Source: Parahoeflea alexandrii
GTDB taxonomy: Bacteria; Pseudomonadota; Alphaproteobacteria; Rhizobiales; Rhizobiaceae
Assembly (NCBI RefSeq): GCF_024105735.1
Contig: NZ_JAAAML010000003.1
Span: 124,001 to 188,000, forward strand
Direction: 5' to 3'
Length of the DNA stretch: 64,000 nucleotides
The position numbers and the translations under genes are program-made. How positions within the stretch are numbered: the stretch's first letter is position 1; each line of letters starts with the position of its first letter. Shown here piece after piece: positions 26,723-35,614 of the stretch. Below the pieces are notes generated by a model. It made no database searches, was not told the DNA's origin, and worked only from the letters and a program-made list of their open reading frames with translations.

Positions 26723-26968
26723 CTACTCGGCGTCGAGCGGTTCGGTCCCTGCCGGCTGGCCCTGCCGGTCAAGCCGGATCTTCTCGATCCGCTTTTCAGC
26801 CGCTGAAAGTAGCTTTTCGCAATGGGCTTTCAAGGCTTCGCCGCGCTCGTAGATCTCGATCGACTTGTCCAGCGCCACGTCACCGCGTTCGAGCTGTTCG
26901 ACGATGTTTTCGAGTTGCGCCACGGCAGCTTCGAAGCTCATTGCGGAAATGTCATTGGCTTCGCTCAT
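26723..26968 (-). CDS. xseB: Exodeoxyribonuclease VII small subunit
   Basis: This 81-residue helical protein has the family pattern [23 protein letters not shown] and a following [19 protein letters not shown]. It associates in several copies with XseA to make the single-strand-specific exonuclease VII. xseA is not in the window. It starts only 3 bp after the stop of the deacetylase-like gene, so it is likely translated from the same mRNA. Confidence 0.95.
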   Translation of the reverse strand: MSEANDISAMSFEAAVAQLENIVEQLERGDVALDKSIEIYERGEALKAHCEKLLSAAEKRIEKIRLDRQGQPAGTEPLDAE

Positions 26969-26971
26969 GGC

Positions 26972-27898
26972 TCACCCCTCCTGCAGCCGGATCACGTGGG
27001 CTGCGGCCGATTCGGCCAGACCCACCAGATCATAGCCGCCTTCCAGCAGGCTGACGACCCGGTTGTCCGAATAGCGTCCGGCAATGTCCATCAGCTTGCC
27101 CGTCGCCCAGTCGAAATCGTCGGCCACCAGGTTGATCTCGGCCAGCGGATCGCGGTGGTGGGCGTCAAATCCTGCGGAGATGATGATCAGGTCCGGACGC
27201 GTTTCCTCCAGCGCCGGCAGGATCCGTGTCTTGAAGGCTTCGCGGAAATGGTCGCTGCCGTCATTGGCCGACAGCGGCGCATTGAAGATGTTGCCCTTGC
27301 CGGTTTCGCGCAGCGCGCCGGTTCCCGGATAGAGCGGCATCTGGTGCGTCGAACAGTAGATCACGCTCGGATCGTCGTAGAAGATGTCCTGCGTGCCGTT
27401 GCCGTGGTGCACGTCCCAGTCGATGATCGCCACCCGTTCCGCGCCATAGGCTTTCTGCGCGTGGCGCGCCGCAATCGCCGCCTGGTTGAACAGGCAGAAC
27501 CCCATGGAGGTGGTTTTCTCGGCATGGTGACCGGGTGGCCGGGTTGCAACGAAAGCGTTGTCGGCTTCCTTCCGGAACACCGCATCCACCGCGGCCATCG
27601 CGCCGCCCACCGAAATCAGCGCCGCTTCCATCGAGCGCGGGCTTGCCGTGGTGTCAGAATCGATCCGCGAGAACCCGGTCTCGGGAATAGCCGCGCGGAT
27701 CTTGGCGAGGTAGCTTTCCGGATGTGCCAGAAGCACCGACTCGGCCGCAGCCTCGGGCGCAAGGTGGCGCACCAGCGTGTTGAAATGCTCGTGTTCAAAG
27801 ACAGCCTCGAGTGCTTTCATCCGGTCGGGCCGCTCGGGATGGCCGGCCGGCACCAGATGTTCGAGACAGATGGGATTGGAATAGTAAAACGTGGTCAT
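26972..27898 (-). CDS. Histone deacetylase family amidohydrolase (AcuC/acetylpolyamine type)
   Basis: This 308-residue arginase/deacetylase-fold zinc hydrolase has its catalytic His pair in PPGHHA (124-125). Zinc ligands are Asp162 and His164 in DWDVHHGNG and Asp245 in AGFDAH, with the transition-state Tyr289 in GGYD. Bacterial members deacetylate acetylpolyamines, acetyl-CoA synthetase or other acetyl-lysine proteins; the substrate here cannot be assigned. It is the first gene of a run with xseB and pirin, an arrangement with dxs seen widely in related species. Confidence 0.93.
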   Translation of the reverse strand: MTTFYYSNPICLEHLVPAGHPERPDRMKALEAVFEHEHFNTLVRHLAPEAAAESVLLAHPESYLAKIRAAIPETGFSRIDSDTTASPRSMEAALISVGGAMAAVDAVFRKEADNAFVATRPPGHHAEKTTSMGFCLFNQAAIAARHAQKAYGAERVAIIDWDVHHGNGTQDIFYDDPSVIYCSTHQMPLYPGTGALRETGKGNIFNAPLSANDGSDHFREAFKTRILPALEETRPDLIIISAGFDAHHRDPLAEINLVADDFDWATGKLMDIAGRYSDNRVVSLLEGGYDLVGLAESAAAHVIRLQEG

Positions 27899-27953
27899 CC
27901 GCTACATCTAGCGATGAACCGCGCCCGATGCCAGAGGGCAGCGGCACAGGAAT

Positions 27954-28922
27954 TCACGGTGACACGACAATCAGCGTCCCATCCGCCGTCGCCGTGACCA
28001 GCCGTCCATCGACCGCGATGATCGCCTTGTCGATGGAACCGGGCAGGACGATATCGGCGCGGCCGGTCAGCGGAAATCTCAAGCGCCTGCGATCCTGTGA
28101 GGGCAGCACAAGCTCGATCCTGCCATCGAACTCGCCCACGGCCGACATCCCAAGTTCGCGCGATCCGATGATGTGGTTGGACACGTCGATGGCGATGTCA
28201 TTGCGTTCGGAGAGCGCGCCATCCCGCAGGTCCAGCGAGAACAACCGCCCGCCGATATGCGGCGTGCGAACGCCGTAGAGCGTCAGACCGCCATCGTCCC
28301 GTGGAAGGAAACCCGCGATGTTGAGCCAGCGGTTGGTCTGGCCGTTCTCGGATCCTGCACCGCGCAAGGCAAGTTTGCCGTCTGCCAGTCCGAAAATCGC
28401 AACCGCCGCGCCGCCGGTTTTCGAAGCGCGGATGGTAATGACCTCGTTTGTTCCGTCCCCGTCCAGATCTGCAATGCGGGGAGTGATGTCCTCGAACACC
28501 TGCTCCGCCGGCAGCACGATTTCAAGTTGTTCGCCCGATGCGGTGACGGCAACCAGCGAGCCTGCTTCAATGGCGTCGCCGAGCACGCCATGCCCGTAGC
28601 GGGTGGTTGGCCGGCCATACCAGGCCTGCCGTATGTCGCCCGTCGTGGCCGGCGCAATGCGCCCGTCGGGAAGTGCGCCCTCAGGTGCGGCTTGCGCTTC
28701 GGCAGGTCTGGCAGAGGGTGTCAGGCACAATCTCGAGCCTGTATCGCATGCCGCCAGTGCAAACAGGTCCCCGCCGGCCTCGACAAGGGCGCCATCCGCT
28801 GTCGCTATGATCCGTTCGACTGGCGCGCCGGTTTCAACTGTATTGACGGACTGGCCAAACGCACCTGTCGCAAGACCGCAAACAAGAACAGGCAGAACTG
28901 GAAGGATACCGCGAAGCCGCAT
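27954..28922 (-). CDS. Secreted repeat protein, FG-GAP/beta-propeller-like
   Basis: This 322-residue protein has a Sec signal peptide ending near GAFG. The sequence is made of short beta segments. One Asp-rich loop, ADLDGDGTNEVITI, is typical of FG-GAP/VCBS calcium-binding blades; other blades are weaker (GDAIEAGSLVAVTASGEQLEI, then GEFDGRIELVLP). The ATG at 28922 has AAGGTGAG seven bases upstream, which beats an in-frame GTG at 28934. It lies 55 bp upstream of the deacetylase gene in the same direction. The function is unknown. Confidence 0.7.
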   Translation of the reverse strand: MRLRGILPVLPVLVCGLATGAFGQSVNTVETGAPVERIIATADGALVEAGGDLFALAACDTGSRLCLTPSARPAEAQAAPEGALPDGRIAPATTGDIRQAWYGRPTTRYGHGVLGDAIEAGSLVAVTASGEQLEIVLPAEQVFEDITPRIADLDGDGTNEVITIRASKTGGAAVAIFGLADGKLALRGAGSENGQTNRWLNIAGFLPRDDGGLTLYGVRTPHIGGRLFSLDLRDGALSERNDIAIDVSNHIIGSRELGMSAVGEFDGRIELVLPSQDRRRLRFPLTGRADIVLPGSIDKAIIAVDGRLVTATADGTLIVVSP

Positions 28923-29143
28923 GATGTCACTCACCTTATTGCTGTCATTTCGGGTGGCCGGCAGGCCGCCGCTGGTTCAAAAGCCTTTCAGGAGCAATCG
29001 AAGCAGGCGAGACAATTGTCCAGACACAAAAGCCCTACGAGTCCATCACGGTCGCGTGAACCTTGCAGCCGCGATCTGCGACTGTGGTCGTGTCACTGTG
29101 CTTGGCGCTTTGAACAAAACACGAACGCATGTAGGCTCGACCC

Positions 29144-30340
29144 ATGGTGATTCCCGTCTCGAACAAGGCTGCGCGCCGTATCTTCCTGGCCAGACAGGGG
29201 CTTTCGGCATCGCCGTCCCGCGCCTTGTCCAACGCCGGACTGTTGCAGCTGATCCACGATCTCGGCTTTGTCCAGCTCGACAGCATTTCCACCGTCGAGC
29301 GCGCCCACAACCAGATCCTGTTTTCCCGCAACCAGACCTTCAGGCCCGATCAGCTGCGGCAGTTGCTGGAAGAGGACAGGGCGCTGTTCGAGCATTGGAC
29401 CCACGATGCGGCGATCGTGCCGTGCGAATTCTATCCCTACTGGAAGCACAAGTTCCGCCGCTGCGAGGCGCCGATGCGCAAACGCTGGGCCAAGTGGCAC
29501 GGCGAGGATTTCGATCACGCCTTTGGCGAGACCTACGAGCGGATTGCCGAAGGCGGCGCGGTGCTCGCCCGCGAAGTCAAGCAGGCCGACCATAAGTCGG
29601 GTGGCTGGTGGCAGTGGCATCCCTCCAAGAAGGCGCTGGAGTTTTTCTGGCACACCGGCAAGCTGGCGATCAGCGCGCGGCAGAACTTCCAGAAGGTCTA
29701 TGATCTTACCGAGCGTGTCATCCCCGGCCATCATCTGGAGCAGGAGGTTTCCCACGCGGAGTTCATCGACTGGGCCTGCTTGAGCGCGCTCGAACGGCTC
29801 GGCTTTGCCACCCATGGCGAGATTTCTGCGTTCTGGGATCTGGTCTCGCCGGAGGAGGCAAAAGACTGGGTCGCCGCCAATCGTGACCGGCTGCAGGAAG
29901 TCGAGATCGAGTGTGAAGGCGGCGGCAAGCCGCGTGCGTCCTTTGCGCTGCAAGGCTTCTCCGCGGACCCGGAGGCATGGCCCGAACCGCCGGGCCGGAT
30001 CCGTGTCCTCAGTCCCTTTGATCCGCTGCTGCGGGACCGCAACCGTGCCGAACGGCTGTTCGGCTTCCGCTACCGCATCGAGGTCTTCGTGCCCGAACCG
30101 CAACGCGAATACGGCTACTACGTCTTCCCGCTGCTCGAAGCCGACCGGCTGATCGGCCGCATCGACATGAAGGCCGACCGCAAGTCAGGTGTGCTGAATG
30201 TCACCCGGCTTTGGCTTGAGCCGAAGGTCCGCGCGTCCGCGGGCCGCATGGCGAGACTCGACTCCGAGCTGGCACGCATTGCCCGCTTCGCCGGCGTCGG
30301 CGAGATCGTCTATGCCGAAGGTTGGAACCGGGGGCTTTGA
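29144..30340 (+). CDS. YcaQ/AlkX-type winged-helix DNA glycosylase
   Basis: This 398-residue protein is of the HTH_42 (AlkZ-like) superfamily, with tandem winged helices. The catalytic motif is Gln44-Leu45-Asp46 in GFVQLDSI, the QxD type of E. coli YcaQ (AlkX) rather than the QxQ type of Streptomyces AlkZ. HWTHDAAIVP follows at 84-93. Enzymes of this type excise alkylated bases and unhook interstrand crosslinks. The gene is divergent from the secreted propeller-like gene. No toxin or antibiotic cluster is near it, which fits a housekeeping repair role. Confidence 0.9.
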   Translation: MVIPVSNKAARRIFLARQGLSASPSRALSNAGLLQLIHDLGFVQLDSISTVERAHNQILFSRNQTFRPDQLRQLLEEDRALFEHWTHDAAIVPCEFYPYWKHKFRRCEAPMRKRWAKWHGEDFDHAFGETYERIAEGGAVLAREVKQADHKSGGWWQWHPSKKALEFFWHTGKLAISARQNFQKVYDLTERVIPGHHLEQEVSHAEFIDWACLSALERLGFATHGEISAFWDLVSPEEAKDWVAANRDRLQEVEIECEGGGKPRASFALQGFSADPEAWPEPPGRIRVLSPFDPLLRDRNRAERLFGFRYRIEVFVPEPQREYGYYVFPLLEADRLIGRIDMKADRKSGVLNVTRLWLEPKVRASAGRMARLDSELARIARFAGVGEIVYAEGWNRGL

Positions 30341-30493
30341 GAGCGGCCGGTGCGGTTTCCCGGCGACACTGTGTCCTTGCCATTTTCCGGGTATTTTCCG
30401 TCCCCGCAGTTGTTGATTGCCGCAGGGTGTGAAAAATACACCACATGCGGCCCCCGGGGTCGCGGATATGGAAATCGAGTTCGGGACCAGTTC

Positions 30494-31264
30494 ATGGCCA
30501 GGCCTGTCATTGGCGTTATCGGCAATTACCACAATCTGGAAAACCGGTTTTCGGTTCAGCTGGCCGGGCAAAACAACCTTCAGGCCGTTGCCGACGTGGC
30601 CGATGCCCTGCCGCTGATTTTCGCCGGCAATCCGGCCATCACCGACATTGCAGATCTGCTGGCCGTCGTGGATGGCGTGCTCTTGACCGGAGCCAGGGCC
30701 AACGTCCACCCGGTCCGGTTTGGCGCCGCTCCCGACCCGAAGCATGAACCCTATGACGAGGACCGGGACTCGGTGGCGCTGGCGCTGATCGAGGCCTGCC
30801 TCGAAAAGTCGGTGCCGCTGTTTGGTATCTGCCGCGGTTTTCAGGAGATGAACGTGGCCGGCGGCGGGTCGCTGCATCCGGAAATCCGGGAATTGCCGGG
30901 CCGGATGAATCACCGCATGCCTCGCCTCGAGACCGGCGAGATCCATCCCGATCCGGAAGTCGTCTTCGCCGACCGGCACGATGTGCGGCTGACCCCCGAT
31001 GGCGTCTTTGCCCGCATCCTTGGGCGCGACCTGATCCGGGTGAACTCGCTGCACGGGCAGGGGATTCTCGACGTCGGCGAACGGATTGTCGCCGAGGGTG
31101 TTGCCGAAGACGGAACCATCGAAGCCATCCGCGTCAGGGACGCGGCCGGCTTCGCGCTCGGCGTTCAATGGCACGCCGAATACGACCCGCAAACCAATCC
31201 GGTCAACAGGTCACTTTTCGAAGCCTTCGGCGATGCGGTCCGGGCCTACAAACAGAGGCGCTAG
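30494..31264 (+). CDS. Gamma-glutamyl-gamma-aminobutyrate hydrolase family protein (class I GATase)
   Basis: This 256-residue class I glutamine amidotransferase-like hydrolase is of the peptidase C26/PuuD type. The nucleophile Cys lies in FGICRGFQE and the His in VQWHAEYD. An internal VNSLHGQG is characteristic of the PuuD group. The known reaction is release of GABA or Glu from gamma-glutamyl compounds in putrescine breakdown; no other puu gene is near. The start at 30494 gives MARPVIGVIGNYH, and the upstream 48 codons look non-coding. Its stop shares CTAG with the convergent ribB gene. Confidence 0.9.
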   Translation: MARPVIGVIGNYHNLENRFSVQLAGQNNLQAVADVADALPLIFAGNPAITDIADLLAVVDGVLLTGARANVHPVRFGAAPDPKHEPYDEDRDSVALALIEACLEKSVPLFGICRGFQEMNVAGGGSLHPEIRELPGRMNHRMPRLETGEIHPDPEVVFADRHDVRLTPDGVFARILGRDLIRVNSLHGQGILDVGERIVAEGVAEDGTIEAIRVRDAAGFALGVQWHAEYDPQTNPVNRSLFEAFGDAVRAYKQRR

Positions 31265-32361
31265 ATGATTTCGGTGGACGAAATCTGGATGCCGAAGCCC
31301 TCGAGCCCGACATAGTGGCGTTCGCGCGACGCGAAGAGCTTGATCGAGCTGATACCGAGATCCTTGAGAATCTGCGCGCCCAGTCCGATTTCCAGCCACT
31401 CGTCCTCGCGCGCCTGCGCTTCGGCATGGCCTTCGCCCTCGATCAGCGCCGTGCGGCGCGAGGCCTGCGGCCCGACACCAACTGAACCTTCGCGCAGATA
31501 GATCACCACGCCACGGCCTTCCGCGGCCATCTTCTCCATGATCGCGTTCATCGGCGCCTTTTTGGAGAACACGTCGTTGACCACCGATTCCTGGTGCAGC
31601 CGTACCGGCACATTGACGCCGTCGCGGATGTCGCCGAACACCACTGCCAGGTGATGCATCGGATCCCAGGGCAGCTTGTAGGTGGAGGCCTTGGCCTTGC
31701 CGGCGACGGTGTCGACGTCGAAGCTGTCGATGTGCTCGATCAGCGTTTCCTTGCGCTGCCGGTAGGCGATCAGGTCGGCCACCGAAACCTGCTTGAGACC
31801 GTGCTTGACCGAGAACGCGTCGACCTGCTCGCCGCGGGTCACCGTGCCGTCATCATTGACCAGTTCGCAGATCACCGCGATCGGCGGCAGGCTGGCGAGC
31901 CTGCACAAATCGACTGCGGCTTCGGTATGGCCCGACCGCATCAGCACGCCGCCTTCGCGCGCGATCAGCGGAAAGATGTGGCCCGGCCGGGTGAAGTCGC
32001 TGGCGCCGGCATTCGGATTGGCCAGATTGCGTGCCGTCAGCGTCCGGTCATCGGCGGAAATGCCGGTGGTGGTGCCATGCTTGTAGTCGACCGACACGGT
32101 GAATGCCGTGGTATGGGCGGAATCGTTCTCCGCGACCATGGCATTGAGGTTCAGCCGCTTGGCTTCCTCGCGTGGCATCGGCGTGCAGACGATGCCCGAT
32201 GTGTGGCGCACGATGAAGGCCATCTTCTCTGGCGTGCAGTGGACCGCGGCGACGATCAGGTCGCCTTCGTTCTCGCGTCCGCCGTCATCGGTAACAACAA
32301 CGATTTCACCGGCCTCAAAGGCGCGGATTGCTTCAACGACGCGGGCTTGATCATAGCTCAT
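31261..32361 (-). CDS. ribB: 3,4-dihydroxy-2-butanone-4-phosphate synthase with degenerate GTP cyclohydrolase II domain (RibBX type)
   Basis: The product has 366 residues. The N-terminal half (to about 205) is an intact RibB: DDGGRENEGDL, TRPGHIFPL and RSGHTEAAVDL are present, so it should make dihydroxybutanone phosphate from ribulose 5-phosphate for riboflavin. The C-terminal half aligns with RibA, but the zinc-binding cysteines are missing (SVVNDVFSK in place of the usual C-x-D-x-F...RCDC region), and this half contains no cysteine at all. It cannot be a working GTP cyclohydrolase II, and a separate ribA should exist elsewhere. The gene is 11 bp downstream of aroC. Confidence 0.92.
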   Translation of the reverse strand: MSYDQARVVEAIRAFEAGEIVVVTDDGGRENEGDLIVAAVHCTPEKMAFIVRHTSGIVCTPMPREEAKRLNLNAMVAENDSAHTTAFTVSVDYKHGTTTGISADDRTLTARNLANPNAGASDFTRPGHIFPLIAREGGVLMRSGHTEAAVDLCRLASLPPIAVICELVNDDGTVTRGEQVDAFSVKHGLKQVSVADLIAYRQRKETLIEHIDSFDVDTVAGKAKASTYKLPWDPMHHLAVVFGDIRDGVNVPVRLHQESVVNDVFSKKAPMNAIMEKMAAEGRGVVIYLREGSVGVGPQASRRTALIEGEGHAEAQAREDEWLEIGLGAQILKDLGISSIKLFASRERHYVGLEGFGIQISSTEII

Positions 32362-32372
32362 AGGGCAGTCTC

Positions 32373-33467
32373 TCAATCGAGGCGGCCGGTCTGGCCGCGG
32401 TCTCTCAGGTAATGGTCGGCCAGTGCGCAGGCAACCATGGCTTCACCGATGGGAACGGCACGAATGCCGACGCAGGGGTCGTGCCGGCCCTTGGTCCTCA
32501 CATCCACTTCATTGCCGTCGGAGTCAATCGAACGCCGGTCGTTCAGGATCGACGAGGTTGGTTTCACCGCAAACCGTGCCACCACCGGCTGCCCGGTCGA
32601 AATCCCGCCCAGGATGCCGCCGGCATTGTTGGACAGGAATACTGGCTTGCCGTCGGCGCCGATGCGCATTTCGTCGGCGTTCTGTTCTCCGCTGATACGC
32701 GCCGCTTCGAAACCGTTGCCAATCTCGACACCCTTGACCGCGTTGATCGACATCAGGTTGGAGCAGATGTCCTGGTCCAGCTTGGCATAGATCGGTGCAC
32801 CCAACCCGGCGGGCACATTCTCGGCCACCACCTCTATGACGGCGCCAACCGAAGAGCCCGCCTTGCGGATCGCGTCGAGATATTCTTCCCAGACCGGAAC
32901 CGTTTCGGGATCGGGGCAGAAGAACGGATTGCTGTCGACTTCGGCCCAGTCCCAGTTGTCGCGGTTGATTCGGTGTTCGCCGATCTGCACCAGTGCCGCG
33001 CGCACCGTCACGTCAGGAACCACCAGCCGCGCCAGCCCCCCGGCGGCAACGCGCGCGGCTGTTTCCCGAGCCGACGAGCGGCCGCCGCCGCGATAGTCGC
33101 GCACGCCATATTTGAGGTCATACGTGTAGTCGGCATGGCCTGGCCGGTAGCGCTTGGCGATCTCTGAATAGTCCTTCGAGCGCTGGTCGGTGTTCTCGAT
33201 CAGCATCGAGACCGGAGTGCCGGTTGTAACCAGCCCGCCATCATCCTCTCGCATCACGCCGGAGAGAATCTTGACCAGGTCGTCCTCGCGCCGCTGTGTG
33301 ACAAAGCGCGACTGGCCCGGCTTGCGCTTGTCCATCCAGTGCTGCAGCCCGGCCTCGGTGAACCGGATGCCGGGAGGGCAGCCGTCAACGATGCAGCCCA
33401 GCGCCGGCCCGTGGCTCTCGCCCCAGGTGGTCACGCGGAACAGGTGGCCGAAAGTGTTGTGCGACAT
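32373..33467 (-). CDS. aroC: Chorismate synthase
   Basis: This 364-residue enzyme is the last step of the shikimate pathway (EPSP to chorismate, needing reduced FMN). It starts [20 protein letters not shown], the classic N-terminus; a longer frame would add 40 unrelated residues. Other signatures are [31 protein letters not shown] and [16 protein letters not shown]. It is followed closely by ribB, whose enzymology links to the flavin that AroC needs. Confidence 0.98.
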   Translation of the reverse strand: MSHNTFGHLFRVTTWGESHGPALGCIVDGCPPGIRFTEAGLQHWMDKRKPGQSRFVTQRREDDLVKILSGVMREDDGGLVTTGTPVSMLIENTDQRSKDYSEIAKRYRPGHADYTYDLKYGVRDYRGGGRSSARETAARVAAGGLARLVVPDVTVRAALVQIGEHRINRDNWDWAEVDSNPFFCPDPETVPVWEEYLDAIRKAGSSVGAVIEVVAENVPAGLGAPIYAKLDQDICSNLMSINAVKGVEIGNGFEAARISGEQNADEMRIGADGKPVFLSNNAGGILGGISTGQPVVARFAVKPTSSILNDRRSIDSDGNEVDVRTKGRHDPCVGIRAVPIGEAMVACALADHYLRDRGQTGRLD

Positions 33468-33690
33468 GCGTTGCAACCATAAAACAGCGCGGACCGGGTC
33501 CGCATTTGAGGGTTCAGGGTGACTTCTAGATGATCGAGGCCCCCGGGGGGAAGCCTTTTTGTTGCCCGCGTTTTTGTTGGCATCCATTTCATTGACAAGG
33601 CAATTGTTTGCGGCTCAATTGGCGGCGTCAATTTTGCCACATTCTGCCTCTTCATAGAGGCAACTCAAAACCATTCTCAAGGACTGCCCG

Positions 33691-33951
33691 ATGCGTATTG
33701 CAATCTCCGCCCTTTTGGCTGTTTCCGCCCTGCTAGCACCGATCGTTGCAATGGCGCAAAGCGCCGACGCCACCGGCAAGATCGCCGATGTTTCCACGGC
33801 AGATCAGACCATCAAGCTCAATGATGGCAAGGTTTATGTCACCCCCGCGGAGTTCAATTTCGAAGGTCTGGAAAAGAACGTTGAAGTTGTCATTTTCTAC
33901 ACGGTCGTCGATGGCAAGCGGATGATCAACGATCTCGAAGTGGTGCAGTAG
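33691..33951 (+). CDS. DUF1344 family small exported protein
   Basis: This 86-residue protein has a signal peptide ending at about VAMA and a compact beta-rich mature domain (GKIADVSTADQTIKLNDGKVY, then FEGLEKNVEVVIFY). It matches DUF1344, a family of small periplasmic proteins common in Hyphomicrobiales. The function is unknown. It is transcribed away from aroC, with a 220-bp shared upstream region, and is convergent with the phosphatase gene 14 bp away. Confidence 0.85.
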   Translation: MRIAISALLAVSALLAPIVAMAQSADATGKIADVSTADQTIKLNDGKVYVTPAEFNFEGLEKNVEVVIFYTVVDGKRMINDLEVVQ

Positions 33952-33965
33952 TCACCGCGATTTCT

Positions 33966-34556
33966 CTATACCCAGCCGATTGATTCGCCGTCTGTCCTGA
34001 GGACCCGGTCCTGGGGAATGTCGATCACGGCGGCATCATCGCCCGCGATCTTGCCGATGCGGTTGAACAGAGTGCGGATTACGCCGCCATGGGCAACACA
34101 GATGGTCGGCCGGTCAAGTTTGGACAGAAACCTGTCCGTGCGCTCCGCCAGCATGGCGTAGCTTTCCGCCCGGTCACCCGGCGGTCGGAATTGCCATTTT
34201 CCCTTGTTGCGCTGCTCGATCAGCTGCGGCGAATGCGCTTCGACTTCGACCAGCGTCTGGCCTTCCCAGTCGCCGAAGGACAGCTCCACCAGAAGCGGAT
34301 CGGTGCGATAGGCGAGGGGGTCGAGGCCTGCGGCGGTGCGGACCAGTTCCATGGTCTCGCGCGTCCGCCCCAACGGGCTTGCCACCCAGTCAAACTCATC
34401 AAGTGGAAGCTCGAGCGACGTCAGCTTTGCAAGGGCGAGGCCGTTGCCTGTCGCCTGGCCACGTCCGGTGTCGTTGAGCGGGATGTCCCGCGCTCCCTGC
34501 AGCCGCTCCTCCCTGTTGTAGTCCGTCTGCCCGTGGCGGATTACGTAGAGAAGCAT
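33966..34556 (-). CDS. Histidine phosphatase family protein (phosphoglycerate-mutase-like)
   Basis: This 196-residue protein has the phosphohistidine motif RHGQTDYN at 8-15. The acid Glu lies in VELSFGDWEG and the second His in VAHGGVIRT. Length and motifs fit the broad GpmB-like or PhoE-like phosphatases rather than true phosphoglycerate mutase. The substrate is unknown. It lies 131 bp downstream of fabI, a conserved neighbourhood in this order. Confidence 0.9.
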   Translation of the reverse strand: MLLYVIRHGQTDYNREERLQGARDIPLNDTGRGQATGNGLALAKLTSLELPLDEFDWVASPLGRTRETMELVRTAAGLDPLAYRTDPLLVELSFGDWEGQTLVEVEAHSPQLIEQRNKGKWQFRPPGDRAESYAMLAERTDRFLSKLDRPTICVAHGGVIRTLFNRIGKIAGDDAAVIDIPQDRVLRTDGESIGWV

Positions 34557-34687
34557 GCATCATTCCTCATCGGAGAGAGTGGATTCCAACCGCGGCGCCC
34601 ATTCGGACGCGCGCGAGTCGCTCATCACTGTGAATAGATGCAAAGCCGGTCCAAGTGAAGTGACCTGGACGGCAAAGGCCAAAGGCG

Positions 34688-35500
34688 TCAGACGACGCTG
34701 ATGTCGGGCGCGTCTACGGCCTTCATGCCGACCGTGTGATAGCCCGAATCCACATGCAGGATCTCGCCGGTCACGCCGCGCGACAGATCGGACACCAGGT
34801 AAAGCGCGGAATCGCCGACCTCATCGATGGTGACCGTGCGCTTGAGCGGCGAGTTGTACTCGTTCCACTTCAGGATATAGCGGAAATCGCCGATCCCCGA
34901 GGCGGCCAGCGTCTTGATCGGGCCTGCCGAGATTGCGTTGACGCGGATGTTGGAGGCACCCAGGTCAACCGCGAGATAGCGTACGCTGGCCTCCAGCGCT
35001 GCCTTGGCGACGCCCATCACGTTGTAGTGCGGCATCACCTTTTCGGCGCCGTAATAGGTCAGGGTAATGATCGAGCCGCCATCGGTCATCAGTGGCTCGG
35101 CCCGCTTGGCCACAGCCGTCAGCGAATAGACCGAGATGTCCATGGTACGGCTGAAATTCTCGCGGGTCGTCTCGACGTAGCGGCCGGTCAGCTCATCCTT
35201 GTCGGAGAATGCGATCGCGTGAACCACGAAATCCAGCTTGCCCCAGCGCGCTTCGAGGTCCGCGAAGACCGCGTCGATCGTGTCCAGGTCGGTGACATCG
35301 CAATGACCGGCCACGATGGCCCCCAGTTCCGTGGCCAGCGGCTCGACGCGCTTCTTGAGCGCCTCGCCCTGGTAGGTCAGCGCGAGTTCGGCGCCAGCAT
35401 CCGCGCAAGCCTTGGCAATGCCCCAGGCGATCGACCGATTGTTCGCCACGCCCATGATCAGGCCGCGCTTGCCCTTCATCAGGCCGGAAGTGTCAGCCAT
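34688..35500 (-). CDS. fabI: Enoyl-[acyl-carrier-protein] reductase (NADH)
   Basis: This 270-residue short-chain dehydrogenase-like enzyme performs the last reduction in each cycle of type II fatty acid synthesis. GKRGLIMGVANNRSIAWGIA is the NAD-binding N-terminus specific to FabI. The catalytic Tyr-x6-Lys is YNVMGVAK, with an upstream Tyr in LTYYGAEK. The start at 35500 is MADTSGLMKGK. Rhizobia often have two fabI copies; only this one is in the window. Confidence 0.97.
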   Translation of the reverse strand: MADTSGLMKGKRGLIMGVANNRSIAWGIAKACADAGAELALTYQGEALKKRVEPLATELGAIVAGHCDVTDLDTIDAVFADLEARWGKLDFVVHAIAFSDKDELTGRYVETTRENFSRTMDISVYSLTAVAKRAEPLMTDGGSIITLTYYGAEKVMPHYNVMGVAKAALEASVRYLAVDLGASNIRVNAISAGPIKTLAASGIGDFRYILKWNEYNSPLKRTVTIDEVGDSALYLVSDLSRGVTGEILHVDSGYHTVGMKAVDAPDISVV

Positions 35501-35614
35501 TGCATTCTCCCTCGAATTTGTCGCGATGGCTATGGCACACGGGGCGTGCCGCCGCAAGTCAGGCCAATCGATTGGGTTAACCGCCGGGCGCTCAGCTTCA
35601 GCAGCCCGCGCCGC

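Noticed and set aside
31261-32361. Bifunctional RibBA
   Set aside because: The RibA half has no cysteines for zinc and cannot be an active GTP cyclohydrolase II.
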